Of a stretch of 64,000 nt of DNA, positions 37,145-49,500 are shown piece by piece. The DNA lies in contig NC_134838.1 of assembly GCF_965363235.1 (NCBI RefSeq), forward strand, positions 18,880,441 to 18,944,440, in the 5' to 3' direction. A program made the translations under genes and the position numbers. The notes under the pieces were generated by a model. It was not told the DNA's origin and ran no database searches. It was given only the letters and a program-made list of their open reading frames with translations. The stretch comes from Mytilus galloprovincialis (Eukaryota; Mollusca; Bivalvia; Mytilida; Mytilidae). Numbering within the stretch: the first letter of the stretch is position 1; each line of letters starts with the position of its first letter.

Positions 37145-37420
37145 ATGAACATAGAAGCAGTTATGAGACAAGACTGGTCAACAGAGATCTTGGATCGTGG
37201 AAGCATTATTATACTTTTTGTGAATTACACATTCTTTGCCATTGTTTTTCTGATTTTTCTGCTGTTTGTTTTGTGTTTTTACCAAACTACGTCAGCACCT
37301 TCTGATATAATAACATCGTTGCTATTAGTGGCTTTTAGTTTTCTGATTGCAAATATTGTAATAGCAGACTATGTGGTTTATGTTTTAAAATCGAACAAGG
37401 AATTAAAACCTATATTATAA
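37145..37420 (+). CDS. Small ORF, two predicted membrane segments, upstream of C9orf72
   Basis: A 91-codon ORF directly preceded by an in-frame TGA. It has a charged N-terminus (MNIEAVMRQDWSTEILDRGS), a first hydrophobic segment at about residues 20-46, a short polar loop (TTSAPSD), a second hydrophobic segment at about 55-82 and a basic tail. It ends 138 bp before the C9orf72 start, so it would be an upstream ORF if both lie on one transcript. No family is recognised. T-rich DNA easily gives hydrophobic ORFs, so it may be chance, but the amphipathic layout with polar ends is more orderly than the other short ORFs here. Confidence 0.35.
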   Translation: MNIEAVMRQDWSTEILDRGSIIILFVNYTFFAIVFLIFLLFVLCFYQTTSAPSDIITSLLLVAFSFLIANIVIADYVVYVLKSNKELKPIL

Positions 37421-37558
37421 ATTTGAAATCCAAAAAGGAATTAAAACCATAAAGATACAAAATGTATATTGAAGACATGGATATAATAATAATATACTTC
37501 TAAAAAATGAATATTATGCAGTTATATTTTAATTAATTTTGTATATTCATGTTTTAAA

Positions 37559-40500
37559 ATGACAAGCGAGTTATCAAAATCCCGGAGTTTAAAGATAATA
37601 AAACGACCAAATGTAGACATAGGAATCATAGAAGTGAATACAAAAGACAATCTTGATATCAATAAAGAATTATCAGGAAGTCTTTCTCCAACGACACCAT
37701 CATCAAAGTTTTCTACATCACTGATTAAAACATCAAATTACAGTATTATAGATGGAATTTTTCTAAGTCACTGGGACAACATATTAGGACCTAGGATTGA
37801 TCATCTATGGACATTTCCAAACAAACCCCATTACTCTCATGTAGTTTTGAAGAAAGTATGTAGCCAGTCACTAAGTGGAGAAATTTGCCGTGAATTTGAC
37901 AATTGTTTTATTGATTATAAGTTCTTTTCTAATGCTGACGATGGAACCGTTGTACCAGTGTTCGTATTCACAGCAAACACGACGATGGGACCAGCAGTTC
38001 ATTCTTTATCACTTATTATAAACAAATGTGATCTTACATACTTCCTACAAATACAGCATCTAGTCATCAGATGTATGGAGAGACTGGTCGGAAAACTGAG
38101 GATTCTTTTACACAAGGTTTGATATATTAAGAATCAATAAGTGTTAATTATCTGATACTCAATAAAAAAAAAGCCCACACAGGCAGTACCAAGGGTACGG
38201 TACATTCAAAATCATAAGTTGAAGAAAATCTGACCACTCCATTGCAAAAAAAAGGATAAACGATGCAAAGTCAAACAAATCTACAAACACTGCATAGAAA
38301 ACTAATGATTGATCAAGAGGAACTTACCAAATTAACACTGAATATATAACTTATGCTCTATCACGCCTGGTAAACCATCTAATCTCAACCAAATGTTGAG
38401 ACGGTAAAAAGTATTCTGGCACTTCCTGTTGAGCTTTTCTGGTTCAAAATATCCAAAATAAACATAGGGTAGGTCGACTTTTCGTCAATTTACTGAAAAT
38501 CAATGATTGTTTTGTAAAATAGTAGAATGTCATGCCATAGATAAATGATAATTGTAACTAATATGTCTCTTCTTGGTTCAAAATATCTGAAATTGAATTC
38601 ATAATCACTTTTCTCCTACGGATTATCATGTTTACTTTCTTTGAATCCGATAGAACTGCTATGATATTAATGATTTAGCAAGAAAATATGTCAATTATTT
38701 GTGTTTTTTTAATGCTTTACGATAACCACTTCTGTAAATTGCAAGAATATTTGATTGTCAAGCCTAGTCTTAGCACAGAAATGAAAAATAATAAATGGTT
38801 GAGATATAAAGGTATTGGTTGAGTCTTTCTGTCACAATGTTGAGACTTTCTGGTTACTTTGTGTCATGAAATATATTACTGTTAAAACGTTGGCACTTAG
38901 GTTTCAAAGTTTAAATTAAATATGACTGGCAACCCAACATGCGTGCATTATTATTATATAAAGATAAAAACTATTAAAATAGCTATGCTAGAGTTTATTT
39001 CAACTAATCAAAATGTAATTTCTATTGTAAAAATATAGTTATTTCCCAAAATGAACAAAGAAACTTTATCAGTGCGCGATACTTTTCGAGTTTACCTTTT
39101 TAACGGTTAACTTGATTTATGTTTTCTGTCTGTGGCAAGTTAAAATCTAAATACAGATACAATTTTAAGAATTGCCGATAGAAAAATGCATGCCTTTCAA
39201 GTATAAATAAGATTAGTTTATAATATATAAATATTAATATGATTTGGAAGAATTCGATTCCTAACAGACATTGTTCAATCATTGCCGAAAATGCATACCT
39301 TTATAAAGAAATAAAATTGTTAAAAACTAAACAATCGAACATGACCCCCTTCTCTAGGTTTGTTTTTTGTACACATTATTTCAGGATGAGTTCTCACTCT
39401 AAAAGGTGGTGATCATTTATTTGTGAGGAAAATATGTTATTTTTGTCATTATAATACTTATCACAAAACAAGATATGATTCGATTTTAAAACTGCTTTGC
39501 AAGTACTGTAAGTGACTTCCAACTTAGTGTAATCACACGTGTTGTATTGAAATAATTATAACTTAGATTGATTGTTCACAACTGCATTCAGGGCACATCC
39601 TTAATATTTGGTAATATTCAGCAACATTTATATTATACCCCGGACCCCGTCACACTAGGCCAAGATCGCACCCCGATCTCTAAAAAAAATAATGCTTTTG
39701 ACGATCGTAGTGCAATCGTGTAGATCGCAGTATCAGGCGGAAACGGGCAGTTGAAATACAACAAAAAAATCGAAGCTCTTTGTTAGAGTAGGCGATAAAT
39801 GCTTACTGAATTGTTTACTGTAGTAACAAAAATTTTGTTAATAGAAACAAATAAAATGACATTTTTCTTCTCTATTACGAAGTGTTTTATTTTAAAAACA
39901 CAATTTGCATAAGTTTTCAATTTACCTATAACATAGTTAAGCAGAACAATTATGTATCAAGTCCACGACATGGGTATCTATCAAGATGGATGTAGAAAAT
40001 GCATAACCTCCGATTTATTTGGAAAATTACCACGAACGGAGAACATCAATCTATTAGTAACAGTTCAGTAATATTCGTGTCTGCCCTTCCATTAGGGACA
40101 ACATAAAAAAATCAATGAAGGATAAAAAAAACAAAATACGGCTTACAGACATGAACGATTTCAAAAATAGAAGTTATCGGTTCGTCGTCCGTTCGCGCTA
40201 TCTGGTAAGGTGTAACCGGAGTTTTAAGCACCAGTCACACCTAATTGGATAGCGCAAACGGACGCCGAACGGATAACTTTTTTCAATCCGTTCATGTCCG
40301 TTAGAAATTCCTAAGTTTTCGTTTCATGTCCGTTCAGCATCCGTTTTATCCATCAATGTCCCTTCTGTCCGGTGGAAAATTTTGAGCATGTTCAAAACTT
40401 TGAATTAAGGGACGTTCAACAGATGAAGTGTCCGTTGTACATCCGGTAGGCGTCCATTTTTTACGGTATGTGTCCGTTCCGTTTCCGTTTTTAATCCGTA

Positions 40501-43500
40501 TCTTCATCAACGGACTCCCAACGGATATCAATTTTGTCAACGGAGACCCTTCTCTTTTATCCGTTAGGCGTCCGTTCGTGCTATCTGGTACGGTGTGATC
40601 ACAGCTGAAGTGAGAAGTGAACACTTCTAGGCTTAGATTTAGAATAATGTGTTCTTAAAAAGGGACAAATATTAACTGCGGGACAATACCTTGTGTATAC
40701 TATAAATATAGATATAAATCAAGATGTGGTATGATTGCCAATGAGACAACTCTCCACAAGCGAACAAAATGACACATAAATTAACAACTATAGGTCACCG
40801 TACGACCTTCAACCATGAGCAAACCCCATACTGCATAGTCAGCTATAAAAGGCCCTAAAATGACAATGCACAACAATTGTAGCGAGAAAACTTACGGCCT
40901 TATTTATTAAAAAAAAAATGAACGAAAACAAATATGCAACACATAAACAAACGACAACCACTGAAATACATGGTCCTAACTTAGGACAGGCACATACATA
41001 CATAATGTATGTGGCGGGGTTAAGCATGTTATAGCGAGATCCCAACCCTCCCCTAACCTGGGACAGTGGAATAACAGTACAACATCAGAACGAATCATAA
41101 AAATCAGGCTTAACTCATCAGAAGTACACAAATACAAGTGGGCGTGTATACCAATTTAATTTCAAAATAGATATAGGAAGATGTAGTGTGAGTGCCAATG
41201 AGACAATTAATTTTAAAAAAGTAAACCATTATAGGTCAATGTTCAACACGGAGCCTTGGCTCACACCGAACAACAAGCTATAAAGGGCCCCAAAATTACT
41301 AGTGTAAAACCATTCAAACGGGAAAACCAACGGTCTAATCTATATAACATAAAAAAAAAACCCGAGAAACGAGAAACGCGTATAAAGTAGATAAACAAAC
41401 GACAACTACTGTAAATCAGATTCCTGACTTAGGACAGGTGCAAACATTTGCAAACAAAAGCACACACGGCGTGTCAATCTAGTACAAAGGAGGGTTTATA
41501 TTCGTGCGCCATTTTCATGTACTCGTCTTGAATATGCATGTAGTTAGACAATGGGTGTTAATGACTCATTCAAACATCAATACTACTATCTTTGCAGTTT
41601 TACTCCTGTTCATGTTGATTATAAACATAGAAAAAACGTTATAGAAAAAAACTGACCCACTGACATTTACTTTGGTGAAATTGCTACCCGTTGAAATATA
41701 ATTTGACAATGAAAAAGAGACCCATTCATGTGGCACGTCTATGTATTCTTTATAAAGAAGGAACCCCATACCACGACATGAGGCTGTCAGAATAAAGGTC
41801 TAGTGTTGAAGATTCACAGTTAAGCACTGATTATGTAAATATAGCGCAGGGAATGCAAATTGTCCCGTGCTAACGATTTTTAAAACAAAGTTCTGTAGAT
41901 AAAGTGTAGTGTTGATGTTAACACCAGCACTGCAAATGTAAAGTATAGCGATGTAGATATCAAAAAGCTAGCTATTGAGATGTTAAGATAAGCGATGTAG
42001 GAATAAATTCTAGCTTTTGGAGATGTCAATTACACCAATATTGACTTTCTAGCTTCTGTGCAAAACTGCATCTCAAAAGCTAGACTATTAATCTCCAGCG
42101 CTAGAACTTTAATACTTTAAAAACACACAGTTGTTTACTATTTAGACTCTATTACAACCAAAGGTCTCTTTAGAAGCTGCTGTCATAACTACAGACAAGA
42201 TTTAAATGACTGTAGGAATGTTTTAACGGTTATTTATGTAATTAATACTAAGCTATAGTTGAAAGTTTCATTCACCAGAAGATCTCAACATTGTTCCAGA
42301 ATATCTCAACCGATACCAGAAAATCTCAACATGACATACTTTATACCATATTTTGCTTAATGCAATTATATAAGTAAAGAAAAAGAACAAACTGTAATTT
42401 TATGTTTATAAGGTTTTAGAAAAATACTAATTCACTGATATATACGTTAGTTTATCAATAATATCGCTGTCATTTTGTCAATAGCTGACTGCACTGGCCA
42501 CATTTACCTGCTGGAGAAAAGTCATTCCGATGTCATTTTAAATCATATTGGTCCATGTTATACACGTGTAGATTATTGCGTTGCGTTGTGTATTTGATCG
42601 TAAGTTAACTAAGTCTAAGGCGATAAAGATATAACTACGTCTGCCATTATACGTTTCTATTCAATACAACATAAAGTATAACAATTACGCGACGTCACAA
42701 AGATAGCGGCCGTACCGCAAAAAGGTACGTTAATATTAGCGCAATTCTTAACATTCTGGGGCCGCAGAAAATGATATTTAACTTAAATTTGAAATACAAT
42801 ATGAAAATTTCGTAAATTGTGACATAAAAAGAAATAAAATCATATTTAAAGTCTCTCAATAGTATTTTAACTGTTCACGTCTGAATAATTTAACACTTTT
42901 ACAAGTCTATATAATAACTGGAGTTAATTGAACAGTCTATACATCCACTAATTTCTCCAGGGCAGAAAAGTTCTCCAGGGCAGAAAAGTTCTCCAGGGCA
43001 GAAAAGTTCTCCAGGGCAGAAAAGTTCATTCACTGTCATCATGTGTACTGCGTATTTCCAACGGATAGAGCTTCACAATCGGACGGTTGGTGATTCCTGT
43101 GTCGGTCTTGATAACAGCTGATCGAATGAGTCCATCCTTTCCACGAACTAAATCTTGTACAACTGCTAATTTCCACATTATACGATTTGTGTCATTGTGT
43201 ACTTGTACAATGTCACCTATTTGTATTGTTTGTTCGTTTCTTCCAGATGTACGGTGAAATTCACGGAGTGACGTCAGATATTCGTGTTTCCATCTTGAGC
43301 GAAAATGGTTGATTAGTTCATTATTTCTCTGTAAATTTTTGTTGAGTTTCACGTGCAAATCTTCGGAAGTAGCACTGTCAATATTCTGTTCCGATTGGTT
43401 GTCAAGTCGACGACCATATAAAAGGTGCGCTGGCGTCAGCGGTTCGGGATCTTTAATATCAGTAGAAATGTGAGTTATCGGACGATTGTTTAGAGTTCCC

Positions 43501-46500
43501 TCGATTTCGATTACAATTGTATTCAACATTTCCGTAGTGACACATGACTTTCCTAGTATTGCTTTAATTGACTTTTTCGTGAGTCCAATTAGGCGTTCCC
43601 AAAAGCCTCCAAACCACGGTGCTCGGTTGGGTATGAATTTCCACTCCGTTCCTTGATCAGCAAGTTTTTCTTGTATTCGGTTGTCTTTGCTTGATCTTGT
43701 AATCTTTTCGGCGGCTGCCTTGAAGGTTGTTGCATTATCGGACAACATAATCCTTGGTGTAGATCTCCTACCGACAAATCTTTTAAAAGCAAGCATGAAA
43801 GACTCCTCGGTTAAATCTGTGACTATCTCCAAGTGTATAGCTCGTGTAGCGGCGCAAGTGAATAAACAAATATATGTTTTGCTTAATTCGTTGTGTTTTC
43901 CTTTTGTATACAAAGCTCCTGTGAAATCAACGCCGGTTACTGAAAAAGGATAATCGTAGTTGACTCGATCTTTAGGTAGCGGTGGCGGATCGGGTGCGCT
44001 ATAAGACATTCCTGATATTTTAATGCATTGAACGCATTTACGAATTTGTGATTTTACGCACTGTAACTGCATATTTGTACATTCTAAAGCGTACTAATAT
44101 CTCCGTCAAATCAGTCATAATTGGTGGATATGTTGCTAGGCAATCGTTAAGACAAGGACTACTGGCATTCGCTCTACAGCTACAGTTATATACTATGCGT
44201 ATCGGGGTGGTGACTGAATCCTTTTTTACGGGATGATGCGGAATGTAATGAACCTTGTTTGTGCATGTACTTTCATCACATACCTTTTCAATGAATCCTC
44301 TTTGTTCTTGGTCTGTAATTATCTCACCATACTTTCGGAACATCTCGGGATCCTTCTTAAGGCGACGAATAACGCTTTCCGTTCTGCGTTTTGCGATGTC
44401 TTCATTTGTCGGTAGTTCTGGCGCATTCTCTCTCCATGATAATTTCGTAATATACTTATCATTTTTCTTCGTAATAGAGGTTTGTAAGTAATTTTCAATT
44501 GATTCAGCTAGGTCTGGATCATTTTGTTCTTTAGCGTCAATTCCCAACGATTCAAGCTGCCAAAATTTTTCAAGATCGCACTCTTCTTGTTTGTGACATA
44601 CTAGTATATTCATCATTAAGAAAGATGCATTACTGGTTCTTGTAGGGACAGGACCGGAAAGTAAATATCCAATTTTCGAGCTAACTACAGTTGGACCGTT
44701 TCCACGCACTATTTTGTCTTGAACTATGTCCCAGTAGAAATCACCTCCAATTAATAAGGATATTTCAAATTGCTCTCCATCCATGACTGGGTGTGCTAAT
44801 TGTAGACCACGTAAATATGAAAACTTCTGCGTTATTCCTATGTTGTGAGTTTGAAGTGGTGAAGCAATGGTTGGTACAATTAAAACTTTAATAGGAATTA
44901 ATTCTCCTTCAGTAGACTTAAGATTAATTGTTGTTTTGTCAAGATTTCTCACCTTTTTCGTAGTACTTCCAAATGTAGCTATACTTAATGTTTCAGACCC
45001 TTCTTTTTTAATGTCCAATTTAGCTGCTAGTTCTTCGGTTATAAACGAGCGTTGAGCTCCCTCGTCAAAGAGTATTCTTGCATCTATACATGTATTTTTG
45101 TAAACGACTGGACTGAATGCCGTTTTCAGTAAAACAGTGGACCTTTCTTCGCTAGCGGTACACAACATAGAAGTTTCTGTGTCTACTTTATTTTGCGATT
45201 GTTCAGTTTCAATATGATGTTTATTTGAGTACGAGTTCTGTTTACATAATGAAGAGTGATGCTTCCGGTGGCAACACTTACACGTATTCTTGGATTTGCA
45301 ATCGGCTATTTTATGCTTACCTAAACAATTAAAGCATAACCTCTTTTCTTTTATAATGGCTACTCTTTTATCGTGATCTATGACATCTTTACATTCGTTT
45401 GGCCAGTGGTTTCCGTCACAATATGCGCATTGTTTCTTCCGGTTCGAGTTTAATGATTTGTCCTTTGTGTTTATCGGACGGGTTTTATCTGTAGTTACTC
45501 GTTTAACGCCAGTTATGAAATTTGCGCTAGGGGTTGCGGTTGAATACGTCTGTGTATAATCTCCGTATCCGGACTCTTGAATAGAAATCTCTTTACCTAT
45601 CGCAATTCTAAGCGATTGAATATTCCAACTGTCGCTCCCGTTTTCTCGTGTTATATTTTTTCGTACTTCATGCGGTATCTTCCCGAGAATTACTGGTATC
45701 AATAACGATCCGTACATTTCCTGACATTGTCCGAGAGACTCTAGACCCCGTATGTAGGCTTCCGATTTGTCATGAAATGTTCTCAAACTTTCTAATGTAT
45801 CATGTGGTGCGGGTATATCAAGTAGTGCTCTCATATATGCATTAATGATTTTATGTGGTTGCCCATAGCGGTTTCTCAATAATTCAATTGCTTTGTGGTA
45901 GTTTGGATTTGTCATGGTCAATCCTGAAATTACGTTTGCAGCTTCAAATTGAAGCAATGAGTTCAAGTACGAAAATTTCTGAATGTCAGTTAATGTGTGA
46001 TTGTGATGAATCGTGGTCTCGTATGAATCCCAGAAATATTGCCATTGTAGAATGTCTCCATTAAAATTGGGAAGAGATAGCTTTGGTAGGCGATGGTTAT
46101 TACTTGAGGTAGAACTTGACTGAGATAATGGCTGACTTGTGTGAGTAAAGGGGTTTGTGTACGGAACAAACTCTGGTGCGTTTGAATCTAGTATAGAAGA
46201 TGTTGCGTTTGTTACGGGCTTTAAGAACTTCTTAAATTTTCGAATTTTACCCTCTAAATCTAAATAATACTCATCTGTTTCAAGAATTTCATTTGTAATA
46301 TCTTCTGATTCGACTGCATTTAATATCTGTTCATCTATTGAGGCTAACGTCTTCTTTTTCTTCTCAATTGCTTCGAGCAATGTTGATACTTCCTCCGTGT
46401 CTATTTGTGAATCTCCGATGGCTTCCTCCAGTTTTTTAAAAACTTTTGTTACTGCTGCTTTGTTCCCCGCTCTCAAGGATTTTAATCGGCTGATGTCCAT

Positions 46501-49500
46501 TCTCTCCGTTTGAAGTCACGGCACCAATGTAGATTATTGCGTTGCGTTGTGTATTTGATCGTAAGTTAACTAAGTCTAAGGCGATAAAGATATAACTACG
46601 TCTGCCATTATACGTTTCTATTCAATACAACATAAAGTATAACAATTACGCGACGTCACAAAGATAGCGGCCGTACCGCAAAAAGGTACGTTAATATTAG
46701 CGCAATTCTTAACATTGATATATACGTTAGTTTATCAATAATATCGCTGTCATTTTGTCAATAGCTGACTGCACTGGCCACATTTACCTGCTGGAGAAAA
46801 GTCATTCCGATGTCATTTTAAATCATATTGGTCCATGTTATACACGAGAGAACCCCTAATTCAATTATCTATGGCATGACATTCTCATATTTTACAAAAA
46901 ATGCATTGATTTTCAGTAAATTGACGAAAAGTCGACCTACCCTATGTTTATTTTGGATAATTTGAACCAGAAAAGCTCAACAGGAAGTGCCAGAATACTT
47001 TTTTCCGTCTCAACCATTTGGTTGAGATTAGATGGTTTACCAGGCGTGTCTATAGAACCACAGCGGTAATGGAATTGTAAGGACAGTTATCATGTTAAAC
47101 ATGCATGTTCAGAAATTGCTTTAAATGGCTGCATATTATCATAACTAATACAATTTTGCATATTTGCATTTTATCTTGAAAAATGCCTTATACTTCATAT
47201 ACTTCTGCAATGTAAATTCATTTTGTTAGTGCTAATTTTTTGCTTTCAGCCATCAGTTCCTGCTAGTGATATCCTGGATTCTTTTTTCATTCTGAATGAT
47301 GATTGTATTAATTGTCTGTCACTGATCAAAACCAATGCTTTACCTACCAATGTTAAGGTTAGTATTCATAAATATATTTGAAGGTAATACCCTTGTGTGT
47401 AGCAGTCTCAATATAGTATTCATGGAAAGTAAAGGTTAACTGAGGTCTTCAACAGTTTTTTGCTGAATACAAAAATGTAAATATTTTAAATCAATGAACT
47501 CATATGTAGTTTTATAAGTTTTATAAAACTATATATGTGTTCAATGATTTTAAATGAAGTAAATATTTTATTTATAAATGGACTTTTAATTTTTTCTATC
47601 AGTTAGCATTACATTCACTCTGTGGTAAAGTTTTTAAAAATTTAATAACTTTCTTAAACTATCCTAGATTCATTCCATGTTTGGACAGAAGATTGTTTTT
47701 ATGATCAAAAGCTAGTATCTATAAGGAAATTTCTTGTTTTTCAGAATATTACTTATAAATGGACTTACACATGTAGTTGTTCTTCTAGTTAACATTACAA
47801 ACAGTCAGCAGTTAAAGTATTTAAAACATTCATTAGATTCATAAACCATCCTGGATTTTTTCCAAACTTGGACAGAAGCTTCTTTCAATCAAAAGATTGT
47901 ATGGAGGAAAATTTTTCATAATTTTTTAGAGGCCCCCATTTTTGTTGAGCCTGCGACTAACAGCAAAAGAAGCCGACACAGTGCGTTTCATGGAACCCTT
48001 ACAAATTTTGCTAAACCTGTCCTATCACTCACCTCTTTAGATTTTTGTTTATCATTGCAAAATTTTCGAATTTACTGTATTTGTATCCATAAATGCATCT
48101 AGAAATGAATTGCTCAGACTATATTATTGCCAATATTTGCAGACGGACATTTTGTTTGTTGAAAATGACTTTTACCTGTATGTTATAATTTCTTTTCAGC
48201 TAGGAGAAACTTATTTTTGTCCATCTCATACATTAGAGAGAGAGTTTCTACATAATTGTATAGTATCACATTTGATGACCTTTGGTAAAACCCTAGTAAT
48301 TGGTGACAAGGAAGAGAATATTAATGCTGTAAGAATTATATCTGTAAATGTGACTTTATTACCTATTGCAGTTCATTCAAACTTTTGACCAAAGTACAGT
48401 TTGTTTCTCAGTTTAAACCATTCATCTGGTCAGAAATTTTACTGAAAACTGCTGTAGAAGAACCAGTCAAGTCATCAATGTAAGCACACAAATTTCTAAT
48501 TAAAAAATCACTTAAAATCCTATTAGATTTTAAGTCCACATCGGTCATTCATGTCATTGAAATTGTAACAGATAAATGTCTGTAAACATATATCATTTGT
48601 CATATGAAAGGTAGTGCAATTTTATTTGAAATGCAATAATAATGTCTCATTTAATGTGTTCAAATTATCTATTTTGAAATTCCAGTGTGAGGTTGGCTAA
48701 CTGCTTTTGAACATAAGTAGATTAAAAAAGTACTGATTAAGTTTATCATTAGGTCCGAGACCACAATTATTTCGTAGTGCATTTCTTTTGTGCTAATTTT
48801 AAACCTTTTTCAGCTGGACCAAATCACTACTTTCCTTTAAAATTCTGAACCTAAATTTTTTTACAGTGTAATTTCACCCCCTTCTTGCAATTTGAGGCAT
48901 TAAACATGGAGAAATAAATTTGGAAGGGGTATAAAAATTAATGCAAGTAACCCACTGTCAATGCTAGGGATTATATTTGTGAACAACGAAAATCAAGGGA
49001 TGACAATTGTGGTCTCGGACCATTACATTTTTTCAAGAGTAAAAATGTAAAATTCTACACCATTATTGGTTAGTCTTTAGTTTTGGTTTTAATCATTAAC
49101 TTTTGTAACCATTAAGAGATGCAAGTACCAGTATGTATAATATCTAACAGATAATTTTTTTCCCTATTTGTACTTTTATGCTAATATTAATGTTAACTTT
49201 ATGTTGTAGATGTTGTACACACTGTGTCTGTTTAACACTGAAGAAGAAAGAAAATGTTCATTACTGTATAGTGGAGAAGAGAAAATAACATATCACCATG
49301 ATGTTTGGTTACAAGGAATGATAAGGGTAAAGATCTACAAAAGATGCTTCTGTTAATTTTAAATCCAATCTAATTAAAATTAAATCTCCACACTTACTCC
49401 TCGTTGTTTATATGTCATGCGTGCGACATATAAACAAGGAGGAGCAAGTGTGGAGATTTAATTTTAATTAGATTGTATTAAATCTGTATAGTGTTGGTGA

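Larger units (their letters stand above)
42567..46714 (-). mobile_element. BEL/Pao LTR retrotransposon, internally deleted, very young
   Basis: The LTRs at 42567-42753 and 46528-46714 are 187 bp each and look identical. On the minus strand each runs TGTTAAGAATTGCG to AATCTACA (TG...CA ends). A primer-binding site follows the 5' LTR (minus-strand TTGGTGCCGTGACTTC, 46512-46527), and a purine-rich tract precedes the 3' LTR. At 4.1 kb it is shorter than intact BEL/Pao elements. Most of reverse transcriptase, all of RNase H and the start of integrase are missing at a single junction near 44055-44070. No 4-6-bp target duplication is found next to the LTRs; the 131-bp direct repeat lies there instead. 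Confidence 0.95.
38362..47048. mobile_element. 8.7 kb inverted-repeat element in C9orf72 intron 1, 5-bp TSD
   Basis: Arms 38362-38557 and 46858-47048 are inverted copies with outer ends CACGCCTGGTAAACCATCTA. TCTAT flanks both sides (38357-38361 and 47049-47053). CTCAAC/GTTGAG motifs recur inside both ends (38.38, 38.80-38.85, 42.28-42.34 kb and the right arm), as transposase-binding subterminal repeats often do. No transposase ORF is seen. The interior holds small inverted-repeat elements, two dispersed repeats and a BEL/Pao retrotransposon. A 5-bp duplication with CAC-starting ends recalls Transib, but the ends are not the Transib CACWATG consensus, so no superfamily is assigned. Confidence 0.8.

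Noticed and set aside
36400..38361. Search for a GGGGCC expansion like that of human C9orf72 intron 1
   Set aside because: No GGGGCC tandem repeat is present in the upstream region or the genuine intron sequence.
40346..40624. 92-codon charged ORF on the minus strand
   Set aside because: It translates the CCGTT-rich inverted-repeat element at 40236-40597.
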